A DNA stretch of 50,410 nt from an uncultured Pseudomonadota bacterium (GTDB taxonomy: Bacteria > Pseudomonadota > Alphaproteobacteria > RF32 > CAG-239): positions 1 to 50,410 of the forward strand of contig CABUWG010000009.1 of NCBI GenBank assembly GCA_902495305.1, written 5' to 3'. Positions 16,285 to 24,495 of the stretch are shown piece after piece; within the stretch, counting starts at the first letter, position 1; each line of letters begins with the position of its first letter. The notes under the pieces were generated by a model. It did no database searches, was not told the DNA's origin, and worked only from the letters and a program-made list of their open reading frames with translations. A program made the position numbers and the translations under genes.

Positions 16285-17853
16285 ATGCCTTTCCGCCGCC
16301 TTTCCGCCGCGCTTTCTGCTTTTCCCAAAACCACGGCTTTTTTGCTCGGGATTTTCAGCGTTTATGCCCTGCCGCCTTTCCATATTTTTCCAGTTCTTTT
16401 CCTAAGTTTTTCCGGTCTGTTCTGCCTGCTTGAAAAAACGGCGGACACCGCAAAAAAAGCATGGAAACTCGGTTACGTTTTCGGCTTTGGGCATTTTGCC
16501 TTCGGCTTGTCATGGATTGGCAATGCTTTGTTGCTGGACATCTCAACTTTCGGCTGGCTTTATCCGCTCTGCCTGCTGGCCGGCGGCGCCTTTTTCGGCC
16601 TTTTTACCGCTCTGCCGCTGTGGTTGTCTTATTACTTCAAACCGCTCATTGCCCGAATTCTGGCCTTTGCCGGCTTCTGGGGCTTCAGCGAATGGCTGCG
16701 CAGCTTTATCCTGACCGGTTTTCCGTGGAACCTCCTCGGCTCGGTTTTTGCCTATTCCGACACCATGTTGCAAACAGCCTCTCTGTGGGGAACTTACGGG
16801 CTTTCTCTCGTCACAGTCCTCATATCCTCTTGTCCGGCATTATATTTCTGCGCCCCGCAGAAAAAAAATCTGCTTCCGGCAATCGGCATTCCCGCTCTTC
16901 TGCTGCTATTCCTTTTCGGATTCGGCAGCTTCCGGCTTTCCGGTACAACGCAAACCGCCGGTGAAACAGCCGTCCGCCTTGTCCAGCCGGCCATCCCGCA
17001 AGCCATGAAATGGGACAGCAACGCTTTGGAATACAACTTTCAAAAATACATCGCTTTAAGCCGGACAACCGGATTGGATAAAATTGACTTTGTCATTTGG
17101 GGAGAAACAGCCGTCCCCTTTCCGCTGGATATTGACGATCAACACCGGCAAGCCGTCACCGCCGCCATTCCGGAGAACGGATACCTGATAACCGGACTGG
17201 TCCGATACGAGGGCAAACCCGACGGAAGATACACCCCGTTCAATTCAATGTTTGTCATCAACAAACAAGGAGAAATCGTTGCCCATTATGACAAAAGCCA
17301 TCTTGTTCCTTTCGGCGAATACATACCGCTGAAACAATACCTGCCGGACTGGATCCGTCCGGTCGCCAACACCATTGCCGATTTCGGCACCGGCAGCGGT
17401 CCGCAAAACCTCCGCATAAAAAACTTTCCGGAATTGAGCACGACCATTTGCTATGAAATCATCTTTCCCAACCAAGTTATAAACAAGCAGGCAAAACCCG
17501 AATGGATGATAAACCTGACCAACGACGGCTGGTATGGGGACTCCATGGGACCGTACCAGCATTTAACCGCTGCCAGACTGCGTGCGGTGGAAGAAGGCAT
17601 TACCATAATCCGCGCGGCCAACAGCGGTATCAGTGCCGCCATTTCGCCTTATGGACAGGTTATTGCCGCAATTCCGCTTAATATTCAAAATATTATGGAT
17701 ATCCGCCTTCCTGCAACCGCTTCTGTCTTTACTTTTTACAATAAATATGGTAATCATATCCCCATAGCATTGTATCTTTTCAACATAATACTTGCCTGTT
17801 ATATTTCTCAAAGAAACAATAAAAATATGAAAAAGAAGCAAATTCAACAATAA
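16285..17853 (+). CDS. lnt: Apolipoprotein N-acyltransferase
   Basis: Adds the third acyl chain to lipoproteins at the inner membrane. The 522-residue protein has six or more N-terminal transmembrane segments (about 15-215), then a periplasmic nitrilase-like domain with the catalytic triad E274 (WGETAVPF), K337 (YDKSHLVPFGEY) and C389 (TTICYEIIFP), close to E. coli E267, K335 and C387. AAGGAAG precedes the ATG. It ends the miaB-phoH-ybeY-lnt run. A putative lipoprotein at 45212-45823 is one candidate substrate. Confidence 0.96.
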   Translation: MPFRRLSAALSAFPKTTAFLLGIFSVYALPPFHIFPVLFLSFSGLFCLLEKTADTAKKAWKLGYVFGFGHFAFGLSWIGNALLLDISTFGWLYPLCLLAGGAFFGLFTALPLWLSYYFKPLIARILAFAGFWGFSEWLRSFILTGFPWNLLGSVFAYSDTMLQTASLWGTYGLSLVTVLISSCPALYFCAPQKKNLLPAIGIPALLLLFLFGFGSFRLSGTTQTAGETAVRLVQPAIPQAMKWDSNALEYNFQKYIALSRTTGLDKIDFVIWGETAVPFPLDIDDQHRQAVTAAIPENGYLITGLVRYEGKPDGRYTPFNSMFVINKQGEIVAHYDKSHLVPFGEYIPLKQYLPDWIRPVANTIADFGTGSGPQNLRIKNFPELSTTICYEIIFPNQVINKQAKPEWMINLTNDGWYGDSMGPYQHLTAARLRAVEEGITIIRAANSGISAAISPYGQVIAAIPLNIQNIMDIRLPATASVFTFYNKYGNHIPIALYLFNIILACYISQRNNKNMKKKQIQQ

Positions 17854-17900
17854 CAGATATATAAGCAAAAAATAATATAACATATTATATAAAAAATTTG

Positions 17901-17929
17901 TTGACGACACGCTTGGAAAATCATATTTA
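17901..17929 (+). promoter_or_regulatory. Putative promoter of the XRE regulator gene
   Basis: TTGACG (17901-17906), a 17-base spacer and TATTTA (17924-17929) in an AT-rich gap after lnt, about 42 bases before the XRE gene. Confidence 0.5.
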
Positions 17930-17970
17930 TAGTAATAGATATATAAATACAAAAGCGTAAAGGAAAAAAA

Positions 17971-18468
17971 ATGACTGCTGAAACTTTTAAAAGATCAAGT
18001 CGGGGGAGAACTCCAACCGGACAACCTAACCCCATCGACGTACATGTAGGCAATCGCATTCGTCTGCGTCGTACTCTTCTCGGTTTAAGTCAGGAAAAAA
18101 TGGCTTCATTATTAGGTCTGACCTTCCAACAGGTTCAGAAATACGAACGCGGAATGAACCGAGTCGGAGCGAGCCGCCTTTGGGATATCAGCAAAGTTTT
18201 GGAAGTTCCCATTGGTTTCTTTTATGAAGATATGGACAAAGAAGTTGCCAATCAGAGTCCGAGAATGTTCAGCATTCCCGACAGCACACCCTTGGCTCTG
18301 GCCGAAGACGATGCCGCTTTTGACGCAGATCCGATGAACCGTCAGGAAACAATCGAGCTGGTTCGCGCTTACTACAAAATTCCCAACCGCAAAGCGGCCA
18401 GACATGTTTATGATTTAATCATTTCTTTGTCAAAAAGCACCTATAACAAAGACGAAGACAACGAATAA
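17971..18468 (+). CDS. XRE-family helix-turn-helix regulator
   Basis: A 165-residue regulator with a Cro/CI-type helix-turn-helix at about residues 24-83 (GNRIRLRRTLLGLSQEKMAS and FQQVQKYERGMNRV) and a C-terminal region with RQETIELVRAYYKI that resembles the family found next to metK in alphaproteobacteria. An AAAGGAAAAA site precedes the ATG. Target genes are unknown. A terminator separates it from metK, so it is probably its own transcript, perhaps with read-through into metK. Confidence 0.9.
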   Translation: MTAETFKRSSRGRTPTGQPNPIDVHVGNRIRLRRTLLGLSQEKMASLLGLTFQQVQKYERGMNRVGASRLWDISKVLEVPIGFFYEDMDKEVANQSPRMFSIPDSTPLALAEDDAAFDADPMNRQETIELVRAYYKIPNRKAARHVYDLIISLSKSTYNKDEDNE

Positions 18469-18489
18469 TATCACGAGTATAACTAACAA

Positions 18490-18519
18490 AAAAAGCTGGA
18501 TAAATTCCGGCTTTTTTTT
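18490..18519 (+). terminator. Rho-independent terminator between XRE gene and metK
   Basis: AGCTGGA (18494-18500) pairs with TTCCGGCT including one G-T pair, with A and T runs on either side. Confidence 0.8.
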
Positions 18520-18552
18520 ATGCTTAAAAAAAAGAAAAACAAGGAAAAAACA

Positions 18553-19707
18553 ATGCAAGATTACTTTTTCGCCAGCGAATCGGTATCCGAAGGACATCCG
18601 GATAAAGTATGCGACCGCATTTCCGATGCCGTTGTTGATTTATACCTGAGCAAAGATCCGAATTCCCGAACAGCCGTTGAAACCCTTGCCACCACCAATC
18701 GGGTTATCATCTCCGGCGAAACCAGCAGCAACGCCGTCATCATGCATGAAGACATTGTCGAAACCGTCCGCAAAACGATCAAAGAAATCGGCTACGCACA
18801 AAAAGGCTTTAACTGGCAGACCGTCCGCATAGACAACTTCTTGCACAGCCAGTCTTCCGACATCGCCCTCGGCGTTAACAATGACGGCGCCGGAGATCAG
18901 GGCATTATGTTTGGTTACGCCTGCAAAGAAGAAGGGCTGGATACCCATTATATGCCTCTGGCCATTTTCTGGGCACATAAGATTTTACAAAACCTGAGTC
19001 TTGCCCGCCACAACGGCGAAATTCCGGGAATCGAACCCGATGCCAAAAGTCAGGTCACCTTACACTACGCCGGCGGCATTCCTGTCGGCATAGCCAAGCT
19101 TGTTGTTTCAACTCAGCATATTGAAGCGCTCAGTCAGGAACAAGTCCGCGAAATCGTCACAAACTGCCTGCGCAAGACAATCCCGCAGGACTTTTTGCCC
19201 AAAGAACAAGATATTCTGATAAACCCGACCGGCCGTTTTGTCGTCGGCGGCCCCGATGGCGATACCGGACTGACCGGCCGAAAAATCATTGTTGACACCT
19301 ACGGCGGTTACGCCCCTCACGGCGGCGGCGCATTCTCCGGCAAAGACGCAACAAAAGTTGACCGCTCGGCCGCCTATATGCTTCGTTATCTGGCCAAAAA
19401 CGTCGTCGCTGCCGGATTAGCCGATAAATGCCTGCTGCAGCTGTCTTACGCCATCGGCCTGAAAGAACCGCTGTCTTTCTTCATAGACTGCCGCGGCACA
19501 GCCCGTGTTGATGAACAAAAAATCTTGCACATTCTGAAAGATATGGTAGATTTGAGCCCGAAAGGCATTATCCGGACGTTGGGCTTGAACCGGCCAATCT
19601 ACACCCCGACGTCAAGCTACGGGCATTTTGGCCGCACACCGGAAGAAAACGGATGCTTTTCATGGGAAAAAACCGATTTGAGCGAGAAATTGAAAAAATG
19701 CTTTTAA
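18553..19707 (+). CDS. metK: S-adenosylmethionine synthetase
   Basis: Makes SAM from methionine and ATP. The 384-residue product begins MQDYFFASESVSEGHPDKV and includes GAGDQGIMFGYA, the GGPDGDTGLTGRKI block, DTYGGYAPHGGGAFSGKD and DKCLLQLSYAIG. An upstream in-frame ATG (18520) is inside the terminator T-run; the ATG at 18553, after AAGGAAAAAA, is the family start. It overlaps trmB by ten bases. No SAM riboswitch was recognised upstream. Confidence 0.97.
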   Translation: MQDYFFASESVSEGHPDKVCDRISDAVVDLYLSKDPNSRTAVETLATTNRVIISGETSSNAVIMHEDIVETVRKTIKEIGYAQKGFNWQTVRIDNFLHSQSSDIALGVNNDGAGDQGIMFGYACKEEGLDTHYMPLAIFWAHKILQNLSLARHNGEIPGIEPDAKSQVTLHYAGGIPVGIAKLVVSTQHIEALSQEQVREIVTNCLRKTIPQDFLPKEQDILINPTGRFVVGGPDGDTGLTGRKIIVDTYGGYAPHGGGAFSGKDATKVDRSAAYMLRYLAKNVVAAGLADKCLLQLSYAIGLKEPLSFFIDCRGTARVDEQKILHILKDMVDLSPKGIIRTLGLNRPIYTPTSSYGHFGRTPEENGCFSWEKTDLSEKLKKCF

Positions 19708-20444
19708 CCGATAATCAGCCGAAATTCTATGGCCGCCGCCAAGGGCGTAAACTGCGCAAAGCCAAATCAACATTGTTGGATTCTTTTCTGCCACAGGTCA
19801 TCCTTTCTCCCTGTACCGAATTTAACAAAGACACCCTGTTCGGACATCCGGTAGAAAAAGTCTGCCTCGAAATCGGATTCGGAAATGGCGAACACATTGC
19901 CGGACAAGCGCTGAACAATCCTGATTGCGGCTTTATCGGCGCAGAGGTCTTCAAAAACGGCATAGCTTCTCTGCTGGGACTGCTGACCGGCATCAAAGAA
20001 GGTTCCGACCTGCCGGAAAAAATCACGCTTCTGTCCGGTCGCAAAGACAATGTCCGTATTTTTGACGATGATATCCGGTTGCTGTTTTCCCGTATTCCCG
20101 ATGGTTTTATTGATCGTGTTTTTGTGCTTTTTCCTGACCCTTGGCCCAAAAAACGCCATGCTTTCCGACGTTTTATCAATCCGGATAACTTAAAAGAAAT
20201 CAGCCGTATTTTGAAAAAAGGCGGCACGCTCCGCATTGCAACGGACCACAAAATCTACAAAGGTTGGGCACTGCGCCAAACCTGCGGCTTCGCAAATGAA
20301 AGAGGCGAAAAAGTTTTCCGCTGGACAGCCAAGTGCAGCAATGACTGGCGCCTTCCGCCCAAAGACTGGGTCGAAACCAAATATCAGCGCAAAGCTCTGG
20401 CAGAAGGCCGCAAACCGGTATTTCTGGATTTTGAAAAAATTTAA
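19698..20444 (+). CDS. trmB: tRNA (guanine-N7-)-methyltransferase
   Basis: SAM-dependent methyltransferase forming m7G46 in tRNA. The 248-residue product has motif I CLEIGFGNGEHIAGQA and the family signature FPDPWPKKRHAFRRF, followed by LRIATDHKIY. The ATG at 19698 overlaps the metK 3' end and has GCGAGAAA upstream. A start at 19653 is in frame but would add 15 residues of metK-antiframe sequence without family support. metK-trmB coupling matches other alphaproteobacteria. It is convergent with the next gene, one base apart. Confidence 0.95.
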   Translation: MLLTDNQPKFYGRRQGRKLRKAKSTLLDSFLPQVILSPCTEFNKDTLFGHPVEKVCLEIGFGNGEHIAGQALNNPDCGFIGAEVFKNGIASLLGLLTGIKEGSDLPEKITLLSGRKDNVRIFDDDIRLLFSRIPDGFIDRVFVLFPDPWPKKRHAFRRFINPDNLKEISRILKKGGTLRIATDHKIYKGWALRQTCGFANERGEKVFRWTAKCSNDWRLPPKDWVETKYQRKALAEGRKPVFLDFEKI

Positions 20445-20445
20445 C

Positions 20446-20937
20446 TCACTGTGTCACAATCGCGGGCTGGGTATTGGGCGTTGTCACTTCATTAACGTCT
20501 TTAATCGGAAAAGCCTGAACATCAATAATGTCATTTCCCTGTTGATACAGTTCATTCTCAATCTTGCCGTTTTCCGGCAGCGGAATTTCCCCTGCCCCCA
20601 TGGCCTCGCCAACGGCATCTCGGGCAAGAACCTTAGGCTGCTTCTGCGTTTCCGGCAAAGGCTGCACCGGAACGGCCTGAGTACGTTCGTCCGCGGCCGG
20701 CACATCACTGTCTCCGACAATCGGATTACCTAAAGGGTTGGGCGCGTTCTCCGGCTGCTCAATTTCAAAAACATTTTCCTTTCCCGAAGGCGTTCTGGCA
20801 GCCCCGTATACAATCGTTTCCTGAGCCGGCGGATTTTCCTCGCTGATTGTCACCATTCTTGCCTCGGCAGATGCCGGACTGTTGACGGCACAATATGCCC
20901 ACAAAATCATTGTCAGGTTTCGCAAAGCTTCATCCAT
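20446..20937 (-). CDS. Hypothetical exported protein, proline/glutamate-rich
   Basis: Family not recognised. From the ATG at 20937 (preceded by GAGGTGGG) the product has 163 residues: a probable signal peptide ending in NSPASAEA (cleavage near residue 26), then a low-complexity acidic region rich in Pro, Glu, Asn and Val without cysteines. An upstream in-frame start (21024) lacks a ribosome binding site and spoils the signal peptide. It follows the lysozyme-like gene on the same strand after 79 bases and may be co-transcribed. Location in the periplasm is inferred. Confidence 0.7.
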   Translation of the reverse strand: MDEALRNLTMILWAYCAVNSPASAEARMVTISEENPPAQETIVYGAARTPSGKENVFEIEQPENAPNPLGNPIVGDSDVPAADERTQAVPVQPLPETQKQPKVLARDAVGEAMGAGEIPLPENGKIENELYQQGNDIIDVQAFPIKDVNEVTTPNTQPAIVTQ

Positions 20938-21016
20938 TTTTCCCACCTCGCTGTTTGTAATTTTGCTAATGCAAATAATCCTTTTCGGAACAAAAACAAG
21001 GAGGCGGAAAAAATTT

Positions 21017-22255
21017 TTAAGCACCTGCCGTTCTCAGCGCGGCATATCTTTGAGCAAAATCAGCCAGAGCCAAAGCTTGTCCGGCTTTCAAATCCTGCTG
21101 CGTTTTCTCGTCAATAATATCTTTCAGACGCCGGCGGCCGGACTTACATTTTTGCATCACGCGGCGCATTGTGGCATCATCCATCATCGGCGTATAATAG
21201 CCGTCTCTGTCGGCACGGCCGTGTTTATACAAGTCACGCACGGCCAGATTAAAATGTCCGCCCGGCGCCATATCCAAAAGCTCCTGAGGCGCAAGACGAT
21301 GACAATACAAAGCCATCTCCAGCCAGCGCCGTTTAAGCAGTCCTTCATGCAGAATGCCGCCGCCGGCGGTTTTCCAACCGCTCAGCTTACGCGCACATTC
21401 AAAATCGCTCTTACCGCTGTTAATCGCTTTCAAAAACTCGCTGGGCTGGCGCTTTCTGCCTTTATCATCATAGCCCAGACCGGCAAAATTGGCACTGCCG
21501 ACAGCATAAATAAAGGCGCTGACAGCCATCAATTGTCCATCGTCCAAATCCTTGTGCACATATTTTTCAATAGCCGGAAAAACATCTTTACGTAAATGAG
21601 CCTGCGTATACAAACGTGCCGTTGTCTTGTCAATCGGAGCATCACGCATTGACACCGGCGTTCCGTTTGGCTTATAACAAGAGCCATAACCGATTGTAGC
21701 CGCTCCGCCGCTCATATAAGGATAAGGCTCATAGTTTTCCATCAGGGCAATCATTGCCACGATTTTATTTTCAATCTGACACAAACGCTGACCGTTTTTA
21801 GAAGCATATTTATTAAGCGTGGACGGCAAAGAAATTTTTTGTGATTCATATCGGCGGTTATCAACCTTCTTGTTCGGCTTTGTTCTGATTTTTGCCACAA
21901 CCTTATCCATTGACTTTACTTTGGAAGCCGCCGTCTTTTGCTGAGAAGAAGCTGCCGGCCGCGTATCGGATTTTTTCTCATTTTCAGCCGGAGAAACCAG
22001 TTCTGAAATTTTAGCCAAAGTTTTGGTGCCAAAATTCCAATCTGCCTTTTTTAATACTTTTGTATTGCCGCTTTCTTTTACCTGAGCAGTTTTATGATCC
22101 ATGCGGATTTCTTTTTTCACCTGTTGCTTGTCTTGCTGGTCATTTTTTTCAAAATAACTCCGGATAAAATACGGAGCGGCAAGAATCACAGCCCCCTGCA
22201 ATGTCTTCATAACTGTTTTTCTGATATTTTCTTTACTAAACCAACTACTGCTCAT
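21017..22255 (-). CDS. Membrane-anchored GH24 lysozyme-like protein
   Basis: From the ATG at 22255 (preceded by TGAGGTTG) the product has 412 residues. A hydrophobic segment (about 18-35) is followed by a basic linker, then a glycoside hydrolase 24 (phage lysozyme) domain at about 150-320: IALMENYEPYPY, GGAATIGYGSCY, LDDGQLMAVSAFIYAVGSAN, CARKLSGWKTAGGGIL, GLLKRRWLEMALY. The catalytic Glu is present, but the position of the usual Asp (E-x8-D-x5-T) holds Met/Ser, so activity is uncertain. The C-terminal 90 residues are an unknown helical region. It could be a domesticated endolysin or a peptidoglycan-binding protein. Confidence 0.8.
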   Translation of the reverse strand: MSSSWFSKENIRKTVMKTLQGAVILAAPYFIRSYFEKNDQQDKQQVKKEIRMDHKTAQVKESGNTKVLKKADWNFGTKTLAKISELVSPAENEKKSDTRPAASSQQKTAASKVKSMDKVVAKIRTKPNKKVDNRRYESQKISLPSTLNKYASKNGQRLCQIENKIVAMIALMENYEPYPYMSGGAATIGYGSCYKPNGTPVSMRDAPIDKTTARLYTQAHLRKDVFPAIEKYVHKDLDDGQLMAVSAFIYAVGSANFAGLGYDDKGRKRQPSEFLKAINSGKSDFECARKLSGWKTAGGGILHEGLLKRRWLEMALYCHRLAPQELLDMAPGGHFNLAVRDLYKHGRADRDGYYTPMMDDATMRRVMQKCKSGRRRLKDIIDEKTQQDLKAGQALALADFAQRYAALRTAGA

Positions 22256-22360
22256 GATAACAACCTCAGCTAGAATCTTAAAACTGACAAAGACTATAGC
22301 ATAATAGACAAATTCTGTCAATATTTTCTGTCATTTTTATTTATTTCTTTTAAAATAGAA

Positions 22361-22391
22361 AAAAACGGCACTTTTTCAAGATACCGTTTTT
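22361..22391 (-). terminator. Probable terminator after the small membrane protein pair
   Basis: AAAAACGG (22361-22368) pairs with CCGTTTTT (22384-22391), and on the minus strand a T-run follows. It sits just after the stop of the gene at 22400-22723. Confidence 0.6.
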
Positions 22392-22399
22392 ATCTTTTC

Positions 22400-22723
22400 T
22401 CAATATTTCATATAAAGATACAATTTTTTAACAACCTGATAACGTCTGTTATACTCATGATTTTGAGCTTGCTCATCAGCCAAAAACTCAAACTCATGCC
22501 TGTAAGCCTCAGACAGTTTTATCCGGTCGTTTTTCGCAATTTTCTGAGCCATTTCGATCAGACAGGCATCAAGAATTTCCTGATCTTCTGCCAGCCAGCC
22601 GGCCTGCCGTTCTGCCTGCTTTTCCAAACACTTCAGTGAATGCCGGAGAACAAGACAATAGAAAAACAATAACGCGGCAATCAGTCCCAGAATAATCACC
22701 GCTGCAAGATAATACTTTTCCAT
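22400..22723 (-). CDS. Small membrane/coiled-coil hypothetical protein (107 aa)
   Basis: Unknown family. One N-terminal transmembrane helix (about residues 4-26, YYLAAVIILGLIAALLFFYC) is followed by a charged helical region with coiled-coil character (CLEKQAERQAGWLAED). The ATG at 22723 has no Shine-Dalgarno sequence; an in-frame TTG lies two codons upstream. It is 17 bases downstream of the similarly built gene at 22741-23205, and a terminator follows. Topology probably N-out with a cytoplasmic coil, or the reverse; not decided by sequence. Confidence 0.65.
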   Translation of the reverse strand: MEKYYLAAVIILGLIAALLFFYCLVLRHSLKCLEKQAERQAGWLAEDQEILDACLIEMAQKIAKNDRIKLSEAYRHEFEFLADEQAQNHEYNRRYQVVKKLYLYMKY

Positions 22724-22740
22724 AAGCAAAAATTTTAAGA

Positions 22741-23205
22741 TTATTCTTCAATAAGAACACTAAAACCGCTGTGTTTTTTTTCCATTTCTTTCAACCTTGC
22801 TCTGATGCCCTCAATCAACATAAGCAAAGATTCCTTTGTCGCAGAAACATCATGCGAAGGCATCTCGCTAGCTTCACACTCTCCGACTTTAACGATGTAT
22901 CTGTTCAAAAGCTCCTGCAACTGCTCCTTAGAAAATTCTGAAAGCAAAATCGCCTGCCCCTTTTTCAAAGAGTCTTGTCCCTCAATACGTTCTTGCTCCT
23001 TAATTGTCAACTCTCTTTCCGCCTGTTGACAGCCACGATACAGAGCCATCCCGAAAAAAGACAAAACCAAAGCAAGCACGAACCATGAAATCCACCAGAC
23101 TTGAGGCGTAAGCTCTCGGCGGTCTAACAAATCAGCACATCCGACAATAAATACAGCAAAAATGATAAGGTTTACAACATCATACCAATAAAGCTTTACT
23201 CTCAT
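22741..23205 (-). CDS. Small membrane/coiled-coil hypothetical protein (154 aa)
   Basis: Unknown family. Two hydrophobic helices (about residues 8-25 and 37-57) precede a long amphipathic region (about 60-154) with coiled-coil spacing (ERELTIKEQERIEGQDSL, ESLLMLIEGIRARLKEMEKK). It has no Shine-Dalgarno sequence; the ATG is preceded by an AT-rich leader (AAAATTATTAA, then ATTATTTATT directly before ATG) shared with the genes at 23545-23943 and 46938-47210. It is followed by the 107-residue gene. Confidence 0.65.
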   Translation of the reverse strand: MRVKLYWYDVVNLIIFAVFIVGCADLLDRRELTPQVWWISWFVLALVLSFFGMALYRGCQQAERELTIKEQERIEGQDSLKKGQAILLSEFSKEQLQELLNRYIVKVGECEASEMPSHDVSATKESLLMLIEGIRARLKEMEKKHSGFSVLIEE

Positions 23206-23292
23206 AATAAATAATTTTTAAATTAATAATTTTGTTAACATACAAAGACTAAAACACCCGCCAATTTTTGTCAATTACTTTTTGACAAAAAA

Positions 23293-23320
23293 ACTTCCGG
23301 AAATATTCCGGAAGTTTTTT
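23293..23320. terminator. Bidirectional terminator hairpin
   Basis: Perfect 10-base stem ACTTCCGGAA (23293-23302) / TTCCGGAAGT (23306-23315) with an ATA loop and T-runs on both strands. It ends the minus-strand pair at 23345-23943. Confidence 0.85.
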
Positions 23321-23344
23321 CATAAAAAGCAAATATGCCAGATA

Positions 23345-23533
23345 TCATGCCTTAGGCTCTCGATCAGCCCTTACTTGTTGCAATTCCTGACGCATTTCTT
23401 CCAACTCTTGTTCCAAGTCCTGAAGCTCCTTTTCTTTGGCATCAAGCTGGCGTTGATAATATACAAGCAAAACCAAAGCCGTGATGGCAATAACAATAGA
23501 AAAGCAGATAAAAATCCAAACTTCGACATCCAT
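23345..23533 (-). CDS. Small membrane/coiled-coil hypothetical protein (62 aa)
   Basis: Unknown family. A single N-terminal transmembrane helix (about residues 5-25) is followed by an ideal coiled coil rich in Glu, Gln and Leu (EKELQDLEQELEEMRQELQQ). It lies 11 bases after the 132-residue gene and has no clear ribosome binding site, so it may depend on coupling. The small TM-plus-coil layout resembles Rz-type spanins and other tiny scaffold proteins, but nothing specific supports a lysis function. Confidence 0.6.
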   Translation of the reverse strand: MDVEVWIFICFSIVIAITALVLLVYYQRQLDAKEKELQDLEQELEEMRQELQQVRADREPKA

Positions 23534-23544
23534 AAGATTGTTTT

Positions 23545-23943
23545 TTAAACATGATCAATATCAATCTCATGCCATGCCTCACCCGTGTTACGACGCGCGT
23601 CTCTCTTCTGCAATGCCTTGGGAACAATCTCTCGCTGCAGTACCTGTACCACTTGTCTGGCTTCCTGATCTTCGGCACATGCTTCTCTGTCGACCAAAGT
23701 ACGAAGATAATAATGAACAGCATCTTCATCAGCAGAGTCTAAAAATACCTCAAGCAAATGCTCGGCTTCCGCTTTCTCTGCCAGCCTCTTTCGTCTGAGC
23801 TCACTGTGCATTTCAAGATAAGCCTGAGCTTCATTCGCCAGCTTCCTGTTTTCTTGTTTTAACTGAGCAATTTGAACCTGCAGCAAAATCAAATAAACAA
23901 GGCCGCCCATACAAACAATCATTAAAAAGATTTGCAAATCCAT
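23545..23943 (-). CDS. Small membrane/coiled-coil hypothetical protein (132 aa)
   Basis: Unknown family. One N-terminal transmembrane helix (about residues 4-22), then a Lys/Glu/Ala-rich coiled coil (IAQLKQENRKLANEAQAYLE) and a charged C-terminal region. The ATG at 23943 lacks a Shine-Dalgarno sequence and carries the shared leader (ACAGAATTATTAA then TTTATTTATT before ATG). It heads a two-gene unit ended by the hairpin at 23293-23320. The pyrimidine tract lies immediately upstream. Confidence 0.65.
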   Translation of the reverse strand: MDLQIFLMIVCMGGLVYLILLQVQIAQLKQENRKLANEAQAYLEMHSELRRKRLAEKAEAEHLLEVFLDSADEDAVHYYLRTLVDREACAEDQEARQVVQVLQREIVPKALQKRDARRNTGEAWHEIDIDHV

Positions 23944-24029
23944 AATAAATAAAATTTAGTTAATAATTCTGTAAATTATCCAAACTCTACAGGTTATAAC
24001 ACCTTTTGTCAAACACAAAAATCATCGCG

Positions 24030-24435
24030 CCTTTCCGCCTCCGTTCCTCTCTCCTGCCTCATCTCTTTCCACCGCTTTCATTATACTCTGCTTTCCCATT
24101 TGCCTCTCCTCATTCTCCTCCTTTGTTTATCACTCCATCTCCTTCCATTACCTCTCCGCACCTCTCTTTTGCCTTGCCCAACCTTTTCTCTCACCCGTCA
24201 CCCCGCAGATCCTCACTGACTTTCTCCTCCCCTCACTCCTCATTCTCCCTGTTCCCTTCCCCCCCCTCTTTTTACCTCCGCCTTCCTTCACCCGCACCGG
24301 TCATTTCTCCCTTTCACCCACCTTCCCTCACCAGCCCCTCGTACTCACCTTCACCTTCTTGTTCCCTCTGCCTGTTCTTCTCTCCTCCCCTCCTCATACC
24401 CAATTTCTCCCTCACGCCACTCCTCTCTTTTCCCC
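24030..24435. other. Long polypyrimidine tract 1 (no gene)
   Basis: In 24061-24420, 62 of 360 plus-strand bases are purines (about 83% pyrimidine, G only about 6%). The order of C and T is irregular, not a simple repeat. It lies between the rpoC terminator and the leader of the small membrane gene at 23943. Open frames across it exist because stop codons need purines; the conceptual proteins are only Pro/Ser/Phe/Leu-rich. I see no gene here. Function unknown. Confidence 0.85.
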
Positions 24436-24472
24436 ACAAAAAATCCCCGATATTTTCACAATCGGGGATTTT
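24436..24472 (-). terminator. Rho-independent terminator of rpoC
   Basis: AAAATCCCCGAT (24440-24451) pairs perfectly with ATCGGGGATTTT (24461-24472); on the minus strand six T follow. Confidence 0.9.
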
Positions 24473-24495
24473 CCTCAACTAAGTTTGCTCAATAA

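Noticed and set aside
19021..19045. tRNA-like T-loop sequence (GGGAATCGAACCCG)
   Set aside because: Lies inside metK coding sequence with no cloverleaf around it.
24006..24482. Open frame of 158 codons across polypyrimidine tract 1
   Set aside because: Frames stay open because stop codons require purines; starts with TTG, no ribosome binding site, low-complexity Pro/Ser/Phe/Leu product, and it overlaps the rpoC terminator.
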